Positions 40,009 through 40,964 of a stretch of 40,964 nt of DNA are shown here, in pieces. The first letter of the stretch is position 1. Each line of letters starts with the position of its first letter. The notes under the pieces were generated by a model. That model worked only from the letters and a program-made list of their open reading frames with translations. It was not told the DNA's origin and did no database searches. Source of the stretch: JAYUHK01 sp043778415 (GTDB lineage Bacteria; Bacteroidota; Bacteroidia; Chitinophagales; Saprospiraceae); contig JAYWGG010000031.1 in NCBI GenBank assembly GCA_043778415.1, forward strand, positions 1 through 40,964, given 5' to 3'. The translations under genes were made by a program, and so were the position numbers.

Positions 40009-40964
40009 TTACGCATACATCTCCTCACGTTGAGCCTTTACCGCAGCACTACTGATGTATTCGTCGTAGCTCATCATTTTGTCAATCACGCCTTTGGGAG
40101 TAATCTCGATGATGCGGTTGGCGACCGTCTGCACCAGCTCGTGGTCACGACAGGTGAACAAAATAGTGCCTCTAAAATCTCTCATTCCGTTGTTGAGTGC
40201 AGTGATGGACTCGAGGTCAAGGTGGTTGGTTGGCTCGTCAAACAGCAGCACGTTGCCACGCATCATCATCATGCGAGAGAACATACAGCGCATTTTTTCG
40301 CCGCCCGACAGCACATTGCACATTTTTAGGGATTCTTCTCCCGAAAACAACATTCTGCCCAAAAAGCCACGAATGAAAGTTTCATCTTTTTCTGGCGAAT
40401 ACTGGCGCAGCCAATCAATGAGGTTCAAGTCCAATTCTTTGGTAAAAAATTCGGAGTTATCGGCTGGGATTCCAGCGGTCGTGATGGTCACGCCCCAATC
40501 GAAAGTCCCTTTATCGGGGTTTTCTGCACCCATCAAGATGTTAAAAAAGGACGTAGTCGCCAAACTGGTGTTAGAAAAAACAGCGATTTTGTCATTTCTA
40601 TTGACTACGATGTCTATGTTTTTGAACAGAAATTCGTCGTTCAGTTTTTTGGTCAGATTGTCAATTCGGAGGATTTGGTCGCCTGCGTCGCGGACAACTT
40701 GGTTGAACACAATGCCCGGATATTTGCGGTTGCTGGGCTGAATATCGTCCAGATTGATTTTGTCCAATGCTTTTTTGCGGCTCGTAGCCTGCTTGCTTTT
40801 ACTTGCGTTGGCACTAAATCGGCGGATAAAATCCTGCAATTCTTTGATGCGGTCTTCGGCTTTTTTATTTTGGTCGGCGCGTTGCTTGGCGACTAACTGA
40901 CTGGATTCGTACCAAAAAGTGTAATTGCCAGAATAAATTTGTATTTTTTTGAAGTCAATATCCG
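40009..40964 (-). CDS. ABC-F family ATPase, C-terminal half (5' end outside window), with atypical second Walker A
   Basis: An open frame continues to the right edge, so the start and the first nucleotide-binding domain are missing. The edge reads DIDFKKIQIYSGNYTFWYES, the tail of the first domain and the interdomain linker typical of ABC-F proteins (cytoplasmic ATPases that bind ribosomes). The second domain has the signature VLSGGEKMRCMFSRMMMM, Walker B NVLLFDEPTNHLDL, and CRDHELVQTVANRIIEI in place of the usual S-H-D switch. The Walker A position reads FSNTSLATTSFFNIL and lacks the G-x-G-K-(S/T) core, including the lysine. The sequence resembles the YbiT-like subgroup of Bacteroidota. The end is full length. 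Confidence 0.88.
   Translation of the reverse strand, partial: DIDFKKIQIYSGNYTFWYESSQLVAKQRADQNKKAEDRIKELQDFIRRFSANASKSKQATSRKKALDKINLDDIQPSNRKYPGIVFNQVVRDAGDQILRIDNLTKKLNDEFLFKNIDIVVNRNDKIAVFSNTSLATTSFFNILMGAENPDKGTFDWGVTITTAGIPADNSEFFTKELDLNLIDWLRQYSPEKDETFIRGFLGRMLFSGEESLKMCNVLSGGEKMRCMFSRMMMMRGNVLLFDEPTNHLDLESITALNNGMRDFRGTILFTCRDHELVQTVANRIIEITPKGVIDKMMSYDEYISSAAVKAQREEMYA

Overview
The window comes from a member of the Bacteroidota at moderate GC. Three things support this. Many genes are preceded by the Bacteroidota -7 element TAnnTTTG, several with a TTG/TTTG about 18-22 bases upstream. One secreted protein ends in a type IX secretion (T9SS) sorting domain. Lineage-typical families are common (DUF4292, DUF6702, GYDIA-type GHMP kinase, TapB-like protein, EnvC-like M23 protein, TPR-histidine kinases with LuxR-type regulators). 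I cannot place it below phylum. I saw no tRNA, rRNA, CRISPR array, prophage or complete insertion sequence.

Layout. 1-1.25 kb: a truncated secreted protein, a TPR/membrane protein and a YbjQ-family protein, all on the minus strand. 1.45-3.26 kb: a large secreted TPR protein (+). 3.3-8.7 kb: minus-strand housekeeping genes (methionine-type aminotransferase, 5'(3')-deoxyribonucleotidase, SPOR-OmpA protein, gatA, hisS). 8.9-12.2 kb: plus-strand NIF3-like protein, zinc-ribbon coiled-coil protein and hemA. 12.2-17.2 kb: SH3-like secreted protein, a small outer-membrane barrel, a ferredoxin-NADP-reductase-like flavoprotein, and a GYDIA GHMP kinase next to class II HMG-CoA reductase (mevalonate pathway). 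17.3-19.7 kb: an ECF sigma factor overlapping a very unusual predicted anti-sigma/outer-membrane-barrel fusion. 20.1-23.3 kb: tgt, lacking all four zinc ligands, and an Omp28-like T9SS cargo. 23.5-25.9 kb: DUF6702, a double-OmpA protein and a membrane protein with a helix-hairpin-helix end. 26-27.3 kb: a PD-(D/E)XK transposase-family gene bracketed by two direct copies of a hairpin element. 27.3-34.2 kb: minus-strand envelope genes (acyl-CoA synthetase, EnvC-like, DUF4292 lipoprotein, TapB-like, a secreted protein, OmpA). 34.5-37.9 kb: a TPR histidine kinase/LuxR regulator pair with a divergent lipoprotein gene. 38.4-40.96 kb: trmB, rpmI, rplT and a truncated ABC-F ATPase.

The most interesting signals are three. 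First, the sigma factor paired with a predicted protein that spans both membranes and carries four tandem N-terminal repeats. Second, a dispersed ~157-bp hairpin element (four full-length copies and one 41-bp internal-deletion form) whose stems show compensatory changes between copies; two copies bracket the PD-(D/E)XK gene. Third, a zinc-ligand-less tRNA-guanine transglycosylase. Noncoding stretches also hold a cluster of REP-like palindromes (about 38 kb), a 315-bp segment bounded by an 11-bp inverted repeat (about 19.8-20.1 kb), and a perfect 16-bp palindrome beside the promoter opposite the two-component genes.
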